Assembly: GCA_963666475.2 (NCBI GenBank)
Contig: CAXXJM010000001.1
Location: 2,108,001 to 2,172,000 of the forward strand
DNA length: 64,000 nt
Source: JBFHIZ01 sp963666475
GTDB lineage: Bacteria > Bacillota > Clostridia > Lachnospirales > Lachnospiraceae
Direction: 5' to 3'
Shown here: one piece after another, positions 49,355 to 58,774 of the stretch
Layout of the letters: every line of letters starts with the position of its first letter
How positions within the stretch are numbered: the stretch's first letter is position 1
Translations under genes and position numbers: made by a program
The notes under the pieces: generated by a model
Database searches by the model: none
The model's input: the letters and a program-made list of their open reading frames with translations, nothing else
Told to the model about the DNA's origin: nothing

Positions 49355-50824
49355 TTGAAATTAAAGACACGATTATTAATTACATTTTTAACAATTATAA
49401 TTATTCCTGTTGTCATGATTTCTGCCGCCTTTTTTATTTTTTTAAACATTTTGTCAAATAATGATGTAAAAGGTAGACAAAGCGCAAGTCAGATCAAAAC
49501 GATTCAGACGTATGCACAAGAGATGGCGGATATTTATTCCTCATTGGAAACGACGTTGATGGAAGAGCCATACTATCTGGAGGATGAAACGAATCTGGAA
49601 TTGTTGAATCAGAAAGCAGAAGAAATATCAGCATACATTGTTGTCCGTAAAGACAATGAGATTTTTTACGCAGGGGATGTTGACCGAGCGAAGCTGATTT
49701 TTGATCAATTGCCTGTTTATAAAGACAAGACTGTGCAGGAAAGGACTGGGTACTATTTTCCGGAGCTCGAAAAATATGTTTCACAACGTGATTTTATCTT
49801 TTCGGATGGTTCACAGGGGAGCATATTTATTGTAGCCAAGATCGATGACGTAATTTCTGAGAACTTTTTAATTGATATGGCATTGTCAATTATGCTAATT
49901 CTTTTAGTAACGAGTTTGATACTCACACATTGGATACATTCTAGTATTTTTACTCCAATAAGAGAGTTGAATTTAGCGATGTCAAATATTGCAGATGGAA
50001 ATCTGGATTTTGAAATACAAACGCAAACAAAAGGTGAAATTGGTTCTTTATACGAGAATTACAACAACATGCGCATGCGATTAAAAGATACCGCCGAAGA
50101 AAAAATGGAAAACGATGCGCAGAATAGAGAATTGATCAGTAATATTTCACATGATTTAAAAACTCCAATTACTGCAATCAAAGGGTATGTGGAAGGCATT
50201 ATGGATGGTGTTGCAGATACTCCAGAGAAAATAGATAAATACATACGAACGGTTTACACAAAGGCAAATGACATGGATCGATTGATCAATGAGCTTACCT
50301 TATATTCCGGAATCAACGCAAACCGAATACCCTATAACTTCCATAGACTACGAGTAAAAGATTATTTCAATGATTGTGTAGAAGAATTAGGTTTGGATTT
50401 GGAACAGCGAAATATTACACTCAACTATATCAATTTAGTGGATCCGGACACCGTAATTATTGCTGATCCAGAACAGCTGAAAAGAGTAATCAACAATATT
50501 GTAGGTAACAGTATCAAATATTTAGTCAAACCGGAAGGGATTATCGAAATCCGAGTTCTTAGCATTGAAGATTCCATTCGTGTGGAAATAGAAGACAATG
50601 GAAAGGGAATACCTTCCAAAGATCTGACAAATATTTTTGAACGGTTTTATCGAACTGACGCATCGAGAAACTCATCGAAAGGTGGAAGCGGTATTGGTCT
50701 TTCCATCGTGAAAAAAATCATTGAAGATCATGGTGGATATATATGGGCAACAAGCAAAGAAGAAGAGGGAACTTGCTTACATTTTGTAATCAGAAAGTAT
50801 GAAGAGGTGGATCAAAATGAGTAA
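49355..50824 (+). CDS. Sensor histidine kinase
   Basis: The 489-residue kinase starts at TTG, seven bases after AGGAGG, giving MKLKTRLLITF. It has a first helix (about 7-30), an outer domain of about 140 residues, a second helix (about 175-195), HAMP, the H-box NISHDLKTPI with H266, and the ATPase motifs NIVGNSIKYL, EDNGKGIP and GSGIGLSIVKKI. It pairs with the OmpR-type regulator whose start lies within its last codons. The signal is unknown; linkage to a cell-wall peptidase gene suggests the envelope. Confidence 0.94.
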   Translation: MKLKTRLLITFLTIIIIPVVMISAAFFIFLNILSNNDVKGRQSASQIKTIQTYAQEMADIYSSLETTLMEEPYYLEDETNLELLNQKAEEISAYIVVRKDNEIFYAGDVDRAKLIFDQLPVYKDKTVQERTGYYFPELEKYVSQRDFIFSDGSQGSIFIVAKIDDVISENFLIDMALSIMLILLVTSLILTHWIHSSIFTPIRELNLAMSNIADGNLDFEIQTQTKGEIGSLYENYNNMRMRLKDTAEEKMENDAQNRELISNISHDLKTPITAIKGYVEGIMDGVADTPEKIDKYIRTVYTKANDMDRLINELTLYSGINANRIPYNFHRLRVKDYFNDCVEELGLDLEQRNITLNYINLVDPDTVIIADPEQLKRVINNIVGNSIKYLVKPEGIIEIRVLSIEDSIRVEIEDNGKGIPSKDLTNIFERFYRTDASRNSSKGGSGIGLSIVKKIIEDHGGYIWATSKEEEGTCLHFVIRKYEEVDQNE

Positions 50825-51506
50825 AATATTAATTGTAGAAGATGAAGTGGCGATTGCGGATCTCGAGAGGGATTATTTGGAACTAAATGGATATGAAGTT
50901 CAGGTAGAAAATGCTGGAGACGTAGGTCTAAAAGTAGCACTTGAAAATGATTTTGATCTAGTGGTCTTAGACTTAATGCTACCAGGAATTGATGGATTTG
51001 AAGTATGTAAAAAAATTCGACTCGAAAAAGATATGCCAATTCTTATGGTATCCGCAAAAAAAGATGACATTGATAAAATTCGAGGTTTGGGTCTTGGTGC
51101 AGATGACTATATGACAAAACCATTTAGTCCCAGTGAATTAGTAGCAAGAGTAAAAGCGCATTTATCAAGATATGATCGATTGGTAGGAACACACGCAAAA
51201 GAAAATGAAGTAGTAGAAATTCGTGGAATTAAAATTGATAAAACGGCAAGACGTGTGTATATCAATGGAGAAGAGACTGCTTTCACTACAAAAGAATTTG
51301 ATTTACTAACATTCTTAGCTGAAAATCCAAATCATGTTTTTACTAAAGAAGAATTATTTAGAGAAATATGGGATATGGAATCCATCGGTGATATTGCAAC
51401 GGTAACCGTTCATATCAAGAAAATTCGTGAGAAAATTGAGTACAACACAGCAAAACCACAGTATATCGAAACTATTTGGGGAGTTGGATACCGCTTTAAA
51501 GTATAA
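50817..51506 (+). CDS. OmpR-family response regulator
   Basis: The 229-residue regulator has a receiver with acidic pocket E8-D9, phosphoacceptor D52 in VVLDLMLPG, and K in MTKPFSP, followed by an OmpR winged helix (TKEFDLLTFLAENPNHVFTK, TVTVHIKKIREKI, TIWGVGYRFKV). I start at MSKILIVEDE, after GAGGTGG; the ATG overlaps the kinase stop by eight bases, so the two are coupled. Longer starts upstream add no fold. Confidence 0.95.
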   Translation: MSKILIVEDEVAIADLERDYLELNGYEVQVENAGDVGLKVALENDFDLVVLDLMLPGIDGFEVCKKIRLEKDMPILMVSAKKDDIDKIRGLGLGADDYMTKPFSPSELVARVKAHLSRYDRLVGTHAKENEVVEIRGIKIDKTARRVYINGEETAFTTKEFDLLTFLAENPNHVFTKEELFREIWDMESIGDIATVTVHIKKIREKIEYNTAKPQYIETIWGVGYRFKV

Positions 51507-51519
51507 TTGAGGCACAGCT

Positions 51520-52365
51520 ATGAGAAACAACATAAAGATTGGAATGGTCTGCTGTTCCAATGCGCAAAAAGCAGAATATAAAATTAAAATCGATGAACTG
51601 GAACAGGTGCTTCATCAGATGGGACTCTCGCCACAATATGGAAGTTGTATCTATGAAGAGAATGGGTCGGTTTTGAGAGATGCAAAAGAACGCGCAGAAG
51701 CATTGATGGATTTCTATCAAAATGATGAAATACAAGAAATCTTTGATATATCCGGTGGAGATGTGGCAAACGGTGTTTTGCCATGTTTGGATTACTCTTT
51801 GATAGCAAAACAAGATAAACGTTTTTGGGGATATAGTGATCTTACAACGGTAATTAATGCGATTTATGCAAAGACCGGAAAAGAATCGATTCTCTATCAA
51901 ATTAAGAACTTGGTATATGATCATTATGAACAACAAAGAAATGATTTTGAAAATACAATACTTTGTGGTGGTACGGATTTATTTAATATTGATGTTCGCT
52001 TTGTACAAGGTCAAAAAATGCAGGGTATTGTTGTAGGTGGGAATATACGATGCTTTTTGAAATTGGCTGGAACAGAATATATGCCTGATCTTCAAGATAA
52101 AATTTTGCTGTTGGAAAGCTATGGAGGAACCGTGACACAAATGGAAACCTATTTATGTCAACTCAAACAAATCGGTGCATTTCAAAAAGTTTCTGGTATT
52201 TTGTTGGGAACATTTACACAAATGGAGGCAGAGGGTTGTGTTCCGTCCATAGAAAGCATGGTGAAACAGAAGGTAGGACATAATATTCCGATAGCTATCA
52301 CACGTGACATTGGACATGGTACAAATGCAAAGGGGATTATTATTGGGAGAGAAAACAATTTTTGA
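51520..52365 (+). CDS. LD-carboxypeptidase (peptidase family S66)
   Basis: The 281-residue enzyme cuts the L-Lys or Dap to D-Ala bond of murein tetrapeptides in peptidoglycan recycling, or microcin C-like substrates. The S66 triad is seen as S106 in WGYSDLTT, a Glu in LLLESYGG and a His in IGHGTNAKG. The early ISGGDVANG is also typical. It has no signal peptide, so it is cytoplasmic. It starts 13 bases after the response regulator, suggesting one operon. Confidence 0.9.
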   Translation: MRNNIKIGMVCCSNAQKAEYKIKIDELEQVLHQMGLSPQYGSCIYEENGSVLRDAKERAEALMDFYQNDEIQEIFDISGGDVANGVLPCLDYSLIAKQDKRFWGYSDLTTVINAIYAKTGKESILYQIKNLVYDHYEQQRNDFENTILCGGTDLFNIDVRFVQGQKMQGIVVGGNIRCFLKLAGTEYMPDLQDKILLLESYGGTVTQMETYLCQLKQIGAFQKVSGILLGTFTQMEAEGCVPSIESMVKQKVGHNIPIAITRDIGHGTNAKGIIIGRENNF

Positions 52366-52804
52366 ATTAGTAACTGATATCATGGGTATGGTACTTAGTC
52401 TAGGAATCTTCATCTTCCTGATTATATATTGGAAAAGTATACCGGATCAAATACCAACACATTATTCTGCTTCAGGAGTAGTAGATAAAATGGGCAGTAA
52501 GAATATTGTATGGATACTGCCAATTATCAACCTTGTAACCTACCTATTTTTCATGGTCATTGAGCATTTTCCACAGCTATGGAATACGGGAGTTATGGTG
52601 ACTGAGGAAAATCGGATTCGTGTATTTCGAGTGACAAAAAGTCTAATACATACTATGAAACTTTTGATGGTTATCCTGTTTGTATATTTATCCTTTGCAA
52701 TTTCTGTACAAATTTTAATTTCGATGTGGATCATGGGTGGTTTTATGATTTTGTTTTTTGTAAGTATCGCATTTCATCTAATTCGCTTATATATGGTGAG
52801 ATAG
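52343..52804 (+). CDS. DUF1648-type membrane protein
   Basis: The 153-residue protein has four membrane helices. WKSIPDQIPTHYSASGVVDKMGSK near residue 32 is the DUF1648 motif found in SdpI-like immunity or signalling proteins. The start is a TTG at 52343 with AAAGGGG seven bases upstream, which overlaps the peptidase gene by 23 bases; a longer frame upstream has no site. Role unknown; the neighbours suggest a cell-envelope setting. Confidence 0.8.
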   Translation: MGEKTIFELVTDIMGMVLSLGIFIFLIIYWKSIPDQIPTHYSASGVVDKMGSKNIVWILPIINLVTYLFFMVIEHFPQLWNTGVMVTEENRIRVFRVTKSLIHTMKLLMVILFVYLSFAISVQILISMWIMGGFMILFFVSIAFHLIRLYMVR

Positions 52805-52841
52805 AAAGAATTGACATGATGAATAAATAGAACTACAATTT

Positions 52842-52886
52842 ACTGTATTCGTAATTTTGGTGATATGCCAAATTGCTGAATACAGT
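52842..52886 (+). terminator. Possible terminator of the two-component operon
   Basis: ACTGTATTC pairs with GAATACAGT, with a nested AATTTTGG/CCAAATT stem. The T run is poor, so this is weak as a terminator. Confidence 0.5.
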
Positions 52887-52925
52887 ATTCTTCAATGTGT
52901 TCCTAAAAAAGAACAGAGAATCGCA

Positions 52926-52954
52926 TTGACAAAAAACCTTGAATATTCTACACT
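52926..52954 (+). promoter_or_regulatory. Promoter of the T-box-proS transcript
   Basis: Perfect TTGACA and TACACT are 17 bases apart and lie directly before the T-box leader. Confidence 0.8.
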
Positions 52955-52959
52955 TTAAG

Positions 52960-53200
52960 GGTATTTATAGCAAAAGGCTATGAAGAGGATTAGTACAAGT
53001 AAGATATGTCAAAGAGAGAAATCGATTGGTGAAAGATTTTACAGAAATAACTTGGAACCTACCTTGGAGCTTTACATGAAAATGTAACGTATTTCGGCGT
53101 TAACGAGTAGATAGAGGTGTCGTTATTTTTTGCGACGCAATTAGGGTGGTACCACCGAGCTTTCGGTCCCTTGCCGGGACAGAGGCTCTTTTTTATTTTT
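52960..53200 (+). ncRNA. T-box riboswitch, proline type
   Basis: The leader has the T-box stem I start GAAGAGGATTAGTA, a distal AGAGAG...GGTGAAAGA loop, and the T-box core AGGGTGGTACCACCGAG at 53143-53159, followed by a terminator hairpin (GAGC...GTCCC/GGGAC...GCTC, T run at 53189-53200). The specifier in GGAACCTACC is CCU (53058-53060), a proline codon. Uncharged tRNA-Pro should bind and allow transcription of proS downstream. Confidence 0.92.
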
Positions 53201-53271
53201 GATGTAGCTTTTGTTCCAAGATAACAGATCATGCGCCCCAAATGACGGGCTGTCTAAGAATGGAGATTATT

Positions 53272-54711
53272 ATGGCACAGAACAAAAAAATGGTAGAAGC
53301 GATTACTTCTATGGAAGTTGATTTCGCACAATGGTACACAGATGTAGTACTTAAGGCAGAACTTATTGATTACTCAAATGTCAAAGGCTGTATGGTGATA
53401 AAACCTGCAGGATATGCAATTTGGGAACTGATTCAAAAACAGTTGGATGATGCTTTTAAAGAAACAGGCGTAGAAAATGTATATATGCCAATGTTTATTC
53501 CAGAAAGCTTATTAAAAAAAGAAGAAGCACATGTAGAAGGGTTTGCTCCGGAAGTGGCATGGGTTACACATGGTGGTTCAGAACCGTTGCAAGAACGTTT
53601 ATGTGTTCGCCCTACTTCAGAGACCTTATTCTGTGATTTTTATAAAAATGATATTCAATCTTATCGTGACTTGCCAAGATTATATAATCAATGGTGCAGT
53701 GTGGTTCGTTGGGAAAAGGAAACAAGACCATTCCTTCGTTCCAGAGAATTTTTGTGGCAAGAAGGACATACAGCACATGCTACGGCTGAAGATGCAGAAG
53801 CACGTACCATTCAGATGCTCGACTTATATGCAGATTTTTGCGAAAACGTGTTGGCAATGCCGGTAGTAAAAGGAAGAAAAACAGAAAAAGAAAAATTTGC
53901 AGGAGCAGAAGCGACATATACAATTGAAGCGCTTATGCATGACGGAAAAGCATTGCAGTCAGGAACAAGTCATAATTTTGGAGATGGATTTGCAAAAGCT
54001 TTTGATATTCAATTTACAGATAAAGATAATCAATTAAAATATGTTCATCAAACATCATGGGGAATGACTACAAGGTTGATTGGTGCAATTATCATGGTTC
54101 ATGGTGATGACTCTGGATTAGTATTGCCACCAAAAGTAGCTCCAACACAAGTTATGATCGTTCCAATTCAACAAAAGAAAGAGGGTATTCTGGAAAAGGC
54201 TTCAGAACTACAGACACTCTTAAAGAAAAGCGGAATTCGTGTGAAGCTGGATGATTCAGATAAGAGTCCGGGATGGAAGTTCTCCGAGTGCGAGATGAGA
54301 GGAATTCCAGTTCGTATTGAAATGGGTCCTAGAGATCTGCAGGAAAATCAATGTGTACTTGTAAGAAGAGATACAAGAGAGAAAATTACTTGTTCTTTAG
54401 ACGCGTTAGCAGAAACTGTCTCAGAATTGCTCATAACAATACAGAAAGAAATGCTGGAAAGAGCTAAAAATCACGTCTTGACCCATACTTACGAAGCAAG
54501 TGATTTTGAAAGCTTCAAAAAAACGGTTGAAGAGAAACCCGGCTTTGTAAAAGCAATGTGGTGTGGAGATCGAGCTTGTGAAGATCAAATCAAAGAACTT
54601 ACTGGAGCAACAAGTCGTTGTATCCCATTTGATCAGACAGGCGAAGAAGGAACATGTGTATGTTGCGGTAAGCCTGCAACGCAGATGTTGTACTGGGGAC
54701 GTGCATATTAA
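53272..54711 (+). CDS. proS: Prolyl-tRNA synthetase, eukaryote/archaeal-like type
   Basis: The 479-residue enzyme charges tRNA-Pro. It is the short ProS type without the bacterial editing insert, with motif 2 and 3 parts RWEKETRPFLRSREFLWQEGH and a GMTTRLIGA segment. The anticodon domain follows, with a C-terminal zinc-binding-like tail (CGDRACEDQIKE, CVCCGKPA). I start at MAQNKKM, with GGAG six bases upstream; an earlier frame start has no site. It is under T-box control. Confidence 0.96.
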   Translation: MAQNKKMVEAITSMEVDFAQWYTDVVLKAELIDYSNVKGCMVIKPAGYAIWELIQKQLDDAFKETGVENVYMPMFIPESLLKKEEAHVEGFAPEVAWVTHGGSEPLQERLCVRPTSETLFCDFYKNDIQSYRDLPRLYNQWCSVVRWEKETRPFLRSREFLWQEGHTAHATAEDAEARTIQMLDLYADFCENVLAMPVVKGRKTEKEKFAGAEATYTIEALMHDGKALQSGTSHNFGDGFAKAFDIQFTDKDNQLKYVHQTSWGMTTRLIGAIIMVHGDDSGLVLPPKVAPTQVMIVPIQQKKEGILEKASELQTLLKKSGIRVKLDDSDKSPGWKFSECEMRGIPVRIEMGPRDLQENQCVLVRRDTREKITCSLDALAETVSELLITIQKEMLERAKNHVLTHTYEASDFESFKKTVEEKPGFVKAMWCGDRACEDQIKELTGATSRCIPFDQTGEEGTCVCCGKPATQMLYWGRAY

Positions 54712-54773
54712 TTATCGGTCACAAAAAATGAAAATATATGAGTTTTACAAATGAAAAATCAAAGGAGAAAAAA

Positions 54774-55967
54774 ATGAAGGTTTTAGTTATTAACTGTGGA
54801 AGTTCATCATTGAAATATCAATTGATCGACACAGATACCGAAGATGTATTAGCAAAAGGAATTTGTGAAAGAATTGGTATTGCAGAAAGTATGATCACCC
54901 ATTCACCTGCAAATGGAGAAAAAGTTACGGAACAAATTGACATGCCAAATCATACGGTTGCATTTCAACTCGTAACAGAGAGATTGTTGGATCCAGAAGT
55001 TGGAGTGATCAAATCACTTGAAGAAATTGATGGAATTGGACATCGTATCGTAAATGGTGGACCAGACATGATGGATTCAACAGTTCTTACATCAGAAGTC
55101 ATCAAAGAATTCTCCGGACAGATGGAGTGGGCGCCACTTCATAATCCAGCGCACTTGATTGGTATTCATTCTTGTTTGGAAGTTATGCCAAACACACCAA
55201 TGGTTGGTGTGTTCGACACATCTTTTCACAAAACAATGCCTGCAAAAGCGTACATGTATGCAATTCCATATAGCTATTATGAAAACTATCATATCCGTCG
55301 CTATGGAGCTCATGGTACTAGTCATGATTTTGTATCCTATCGAATGGCAGAAATGCTTGGGAAAAAACGTGAAGATATGAAAATTATCGTATGCCACCTT
55401 GGAAATGGTGCATCAATCAGTGCTGTAAAAAATGGTGAATGTATCGATACGAGTATGGGACTTACTCCGCTTGAAGGTCTGATTATGGGGACTCGTTCAG
55501 GGGATGTAGATCCTGCACTTCTTCAATTTGTTGCAAAAAAAGAGAATAAGACATTAGATGAAGTAATTACAATTTTAAACAAAGACTCAGGTGTTTGGGG
55601 AATTTCTGGAATTTCCAGTGATTTCCGTGATATCGTAAATGCAACCAATGAAGGAAACGAAAGAGCAAAACTTGCCCTTGAAATGTTTGCATATCGCGTT
55701 GCAAAATATATCGGATCTTACATTGCTGCAATGAATGGTCTAGATGCTATTGCTTTTACTGCAGGAGTTGGTGAAAATTCAGCACCTGTTCGTAAATTGA
55801 TTAGTGAATATTTAGGATACATGGGTGTCGAATTAGATCTTGAGAAAAATAAAGTATTAGGTGAAGAAACAATTATTTCAACACCAGAATCAAAAGTAGT
55901 AATGGCAATCGTGCCTACAAATGAAGAACTTGCGATTGCAAGAGAAGTTGTAAAATTAATTGGATAG
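54774..55967 (+). CDS. ackA: Acetate kinase
   Basis: The 397-residue enzyme converts acetyl phosphate and ADP to acetate and ATP. MKVLVINCGSSSLKYQL, the GHRIVNGG segment, TSFHKTMP, RYGAHGTSH, CHLGNGAS and GGxSPP-like FTAGVGENSAPVR are all typical. AAAGGAG lies before the ATG chosen; an earlier frame start adds 12 residues without support. The usual partner pta is not beside it. Confidence 0.97.
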   Translation: MKVLVINCGSSSLKYQLIDTDTEDVLAKGICERIGIAESMITHSPANGEKVTEQIDMPNHTVAFQLVTERLLDPEVGVIKSLEEIDGIGHRIVNGGPDMMDSTVLTSEVIKEFSGQMEWAPLHNPAHLIGIHSCLEVMPNTPMVGVFDTSFHKTMPAKAYMYAIPYSYYENYHIRRYGAHGTSHDFVSYRMAEMLGKKREDMKIIVCHLGNGASISAVKNGECIDTSMGLTPLEGLIMGTRSGDVDPALLQFVAKKENKTLDEVITILNKDSGVWGISGISSDFRDIVNATNEGNERAKLALEMFAYRVAKYIGSYIAAMNGLDAIAFTAGVGENSAPVRKLISEYLGYMGVELDLEKNKVLGEETIISTPESKVVMAIVPTNEELAIAREVVKLIG

Positions 55968-55985
55968 TTTGAATTCAATAATCAA

Positions 55986-56025
55986 AAGGAAGGGTGACAC
56001 AGGATCTGTGCATCCTTCCTTTTTT
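55986..56025 (+). terminator. Terminator of ackA
   Basis: AAGGAAGGGTG and CATCCTTCCTT pair with one wobble and are followed by a T run. Confidence 0.9.
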
Positions 56026-56128
56026 CTTGTAAGCAAGAATTTCAAATGCTATAATTATTGTAAGGTTAGAAAGTAATTATTGGAATTTGCAGTTTCAATT
56101 TTGATAATGGAAAGGTGTGGTCAATATT

Positions 56129-57400
56129 ATGCAGAGAAGCAAAACAATTCGAATTCCTGATAAGGTCAACCAGATCTTACAGAGTATAGAACAGGCAGGG
56201 TTTCCAGCATATGTGGTAGGTGGATGCGTCCGTGATAGTATCATGGGTAGAGAACCCAAAGACTGGGACATCACGACCAAGGCAATGCCAGAAGATGTAA
56301 AAAAACTGTTTCGTCGAACTGTTGATACTGGTATCGAACACGGGACTGTAACAGTCATGATCGGGAAAGATGGATATGAGGTGACTACTTACCGAGTAGA
56401 CGGAGAATATGAAGACTCAAGACATCCAAAAGAAGTGACATTTACAGAAGATTTAAGAGAAGATTTGAGAAGACGTGATTTTACAATTAATGCAATGGCA
56501 TATAACGAAAGCGAAGGCCTAGTAGATGTTTTTGATGGAATTTCAGACATTCATAATAAGGTCATTCGTGCGGTTGGGGATCCAAAGGAGCGTTTTGGAG
56601 AAGATGCCTTGCGAATGATGCGAGCACTTCGTTTTAGTGCTGAACTTGGATATAAAATTGAGGATGAGACGAGATATGCAATTGTAATTATGGCAGCAGA
56701 TCTCCAGAAAATCAGTGCGGAACGAATTCAAACAGAGTTGGTAAAGCTGTTGATTTCTCCACATCCGGACAAAATAGAAGATGCTTATGCTTTGGGAGTA
56801 ACGAAATATATCCTACCTGAGTTTGATGAAGTCATGAAAGATGGAAGCCGGGGAGAGAATGTATTGGTTGCCATGCACCATGTACCAAGGGATAAAGTTG
56901 CGAGAATGGCAACTCTATTTAGTGAGTTTGGAGAAATTAGTACCGAAGCAATTTGCAGACGCTTGAAATTTGATAATGTAACGAGGAAACTTGTTGCAAA
57001 AATTGTATCCAATATAACCTTTCAACCAGATCAGACAGAAGCAGCTGTTCGAAAAGCCATATATGAAATAGGAACGGATGCATATCCCTATATATATCCT
57101 ATTCAAAAAGCAATAATCCAAAGTGGTTCGGAGACGGATGATGAAAAAGAACAGCGGCTTAAAGACCTGGAGGCCGTGCATCAAATTTATCAACAGATTT
57201 TAGCTAGGGGAGACTGCCTTTCTCTTAAAGAACTGCAGATTACCGGAAAAGATTTGTTGAATCTGGGGATGCGTTCTGGAAAATCCATTGGTTATGTTTT
57301 GGAATCATTACTAGAAGAAGTTTTAAAGGATCCAAAGAAGAACGATTTTGAAACATTAAAATCAATTGCTATAAAAAATATCGAAAAATTGGGTGAATAA
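56129..57400 (+). CDS. cca: CCA tRNA nucleotidyltransferase
   Basis: The 423-residue enzyme adds CCA to tRNA 3' ends, needed here because the tRNA genes do not encode CCA. The polymerase motif VVGGCVRDSIMGREPKDWDITT, the EVTTYRVDGEYED region, DLRRRDFTINAMAY and the ERFGEDALRMMRALRFSAELG block are complete. The later HD domain is eroded: the usual LHDxGK reads FSEFGEI and the next HD part is shortened. ATG at 56129 is chosen; a GTG at 56117 overlaps the ribosome site. Confidence 0.95.
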   Translation: MQRSKTIRIPDKVNQILQSIEQAGFPAYVVGGCVRDSIMGREPKDWDITTKAMPEDVKKLFRRTVDTGIEHGTVTVMIGKDGYEVTTYRVDGEYEDSRHPKEVTFTEDLREDLRRRDFTINAMAYNESEGLVDVFDGISDIHNKVIRAVGDPKERFGEDALRMMRALRFSAELGYKIEDETRYAIVIMAADLQKISAERIQTELVKLLISPHPDKIEDAYALGVTKYILPEFDEVMKDGSRGENVLVAMHHVPRDKVARMATLFSEFGEISTEAICRRLKFDNVTRKLVAKIVSNITFQPDQTEAAVRKAIYEIGTDAYPYIYPIQKAIIQSGSETDDEKEQRLKDLEAVHQIYQQILARGDCLSLKELQITGKDLLNLGMRSGKSIGYVLESLLEEVLKDPKKNDFETLKSIAIKNIEKLGE

Positions 57401-57401
57401 T

Positions 57402-58748
57402 TTGAAGAACAAGTGGTTAGTTTTCGGGGTCATGTTTTGTATTGTATTTTTAACTGCATGTACCGGCAATAATATAATAGAAGAAAGTGTGCAGGATTCT
57501 TTGGATTCTGGGCTTGTTCTTGCAACTCCTGGAAACTATGATTCCATTGATACGGCAATTCTTGCATCAAAAAATTTGGAAGAGAACACCCTGACATTTA
57601 TAAATCAAGAGACAAAGAAAAGATATACTTTGTATTATGATGGGGCGACGACTTATTACAATAAATACAATGAAAGCATAGCTTTATCACAAGTAGAGGT
57701 GGGTGATATTGTGGATATCAGCTTTATGAAAGAGCAAAAGCGTTTAAATTCATTGAATAAATCGTCAGATTGTTTTATCTATAGCGAGATTATCAATCAT
57801 GAAATACGCGTGAGTGAACAAATGATTGCCGTTGGTTCCGACATATATTCATTGGATGCGGATGTTTTTGTGTCGTCCAATGGAGAAGAAATTGATATTG
57901 ATGAGATACACGCATGCGATGAAATAACAATCGAAGGTTTCGAGCGAAATGTAGAGAGTATCCGAGTGGAACGCGGTCATGGTTATTTAAGTTTGTTAAA
58001 TGACGAATATTTTATTGATGGTTGGATTGAAGTTGGACAGTCAACGATTCAAAAGATCACCGAAGGGATGTTGATTACAGTTCCAGAAGGGGATTACCTT
58101 GTGAAAATATCAAGTGGATCAAGTGGTGGAGAAAAAGAAGTAACGATTGAACGCGACAAAGAGGTTAAGCTTGATATTTCGGATTTAGAAATTGCAGAAA
58201 CAAAAATGGGAGGGATCATTTTTACACTTTCACCAACTGATGCACTCCTGTACATAGACGGTGAGTTGGTCGATATCAGTGAAATTGTAGAACTGGAGTA
58301 TGGAATTCATCAAATGGTTGTTTCGAAAGATGGATATGTAACGGTAACGCAATATCTTAAGGTGGGCACGACTCTTGCAAGTATTCAGGTTACACTTGAT
58401 CCAGAGGAAACGACGGAAGATACGGAAGAAACGAACACGAACAATACAACAGATAGTACAACAGCGGAAACATCCACGACGGAAGTGGTAACGACAACTA
58501 CGGGTGGAAGCGATGATGGCACGGTAACGACCACATATACTGTCTCGGTAGAATCGCCAGAAGAAGTGGAAGTGTACGTAGACGGTACCTATATTGGGAT
58601 TTCGCCAGTGAGTTTTTTGAAAGTATCGGGAGAACATATTGTGACGCTTAGAAAAACAGGGTATCAAACAAGAAATTACACATTAAACGTAGATACAGAA
58701 GAAAAAAGTGTGACATATTCGTTTTCCGAATTATTACCTTTAGAATAA
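57402..58748 (+). CDS. PEGA-domain lipoprotein
   Basis: A lipobox FLTAC lies near residue 20, so the protein should be held outside the membrane. An N-terminal domain of about 200 residues is not recognised. Two PEGA domains follow, one near FTLSPTDALLYIDGELVD and one near ESPEEVEVYVDGTYIGISP, split by a Thr-rich linker (about 340-385). PEGA domains are linked to surface or wall contact. TTG at 57402 is preferred, with GGGTG six bases upstream; a GTG at 57393 is an alternative. It overlaps the tail region of cca closely. Confidence 0.8.
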   Translation: MKNKWLVFGVMFCIVFLTACTGNNIIEESVQDSLDSGLVLATPGNYDSIDTAILASKNLEENTLTFINQETKKRYTLYYDGATTYYNKYNESIALSQVEVGDIVDISFMKEQKRLNSLNKSSDCFIYSEIINHEIRVSEQMIAVGSDIYSLDADVFVSSNGEEIDIDEIHACDEITIEGFERNVESIRVERGHGYLSLLNDEYFIDGWIEVGQSTIQKITEGMLITVPEGDYLVKISSGSSGGEKEVTIERDKEVKLDISDLEIAETKMGGIIFTLSPTDALLYIDGELVDISEIVELEYGIHQMVVSKDGYVTVTQYLKVGTTLASIQVTLDPEETTEDTEETNTNNTTDSTTAETSTTEVVTTTTGGSDDGTVTTTYTVSVESPEEVEVYVDGTYIGISPVSFLKVSGEHIVTLRKTGYQTRNYTLNVDTEEKSVTYSFSELLPLE

Positions 58749-58774
58749 GAACATGAAATAGAAAAGAGATCAAA

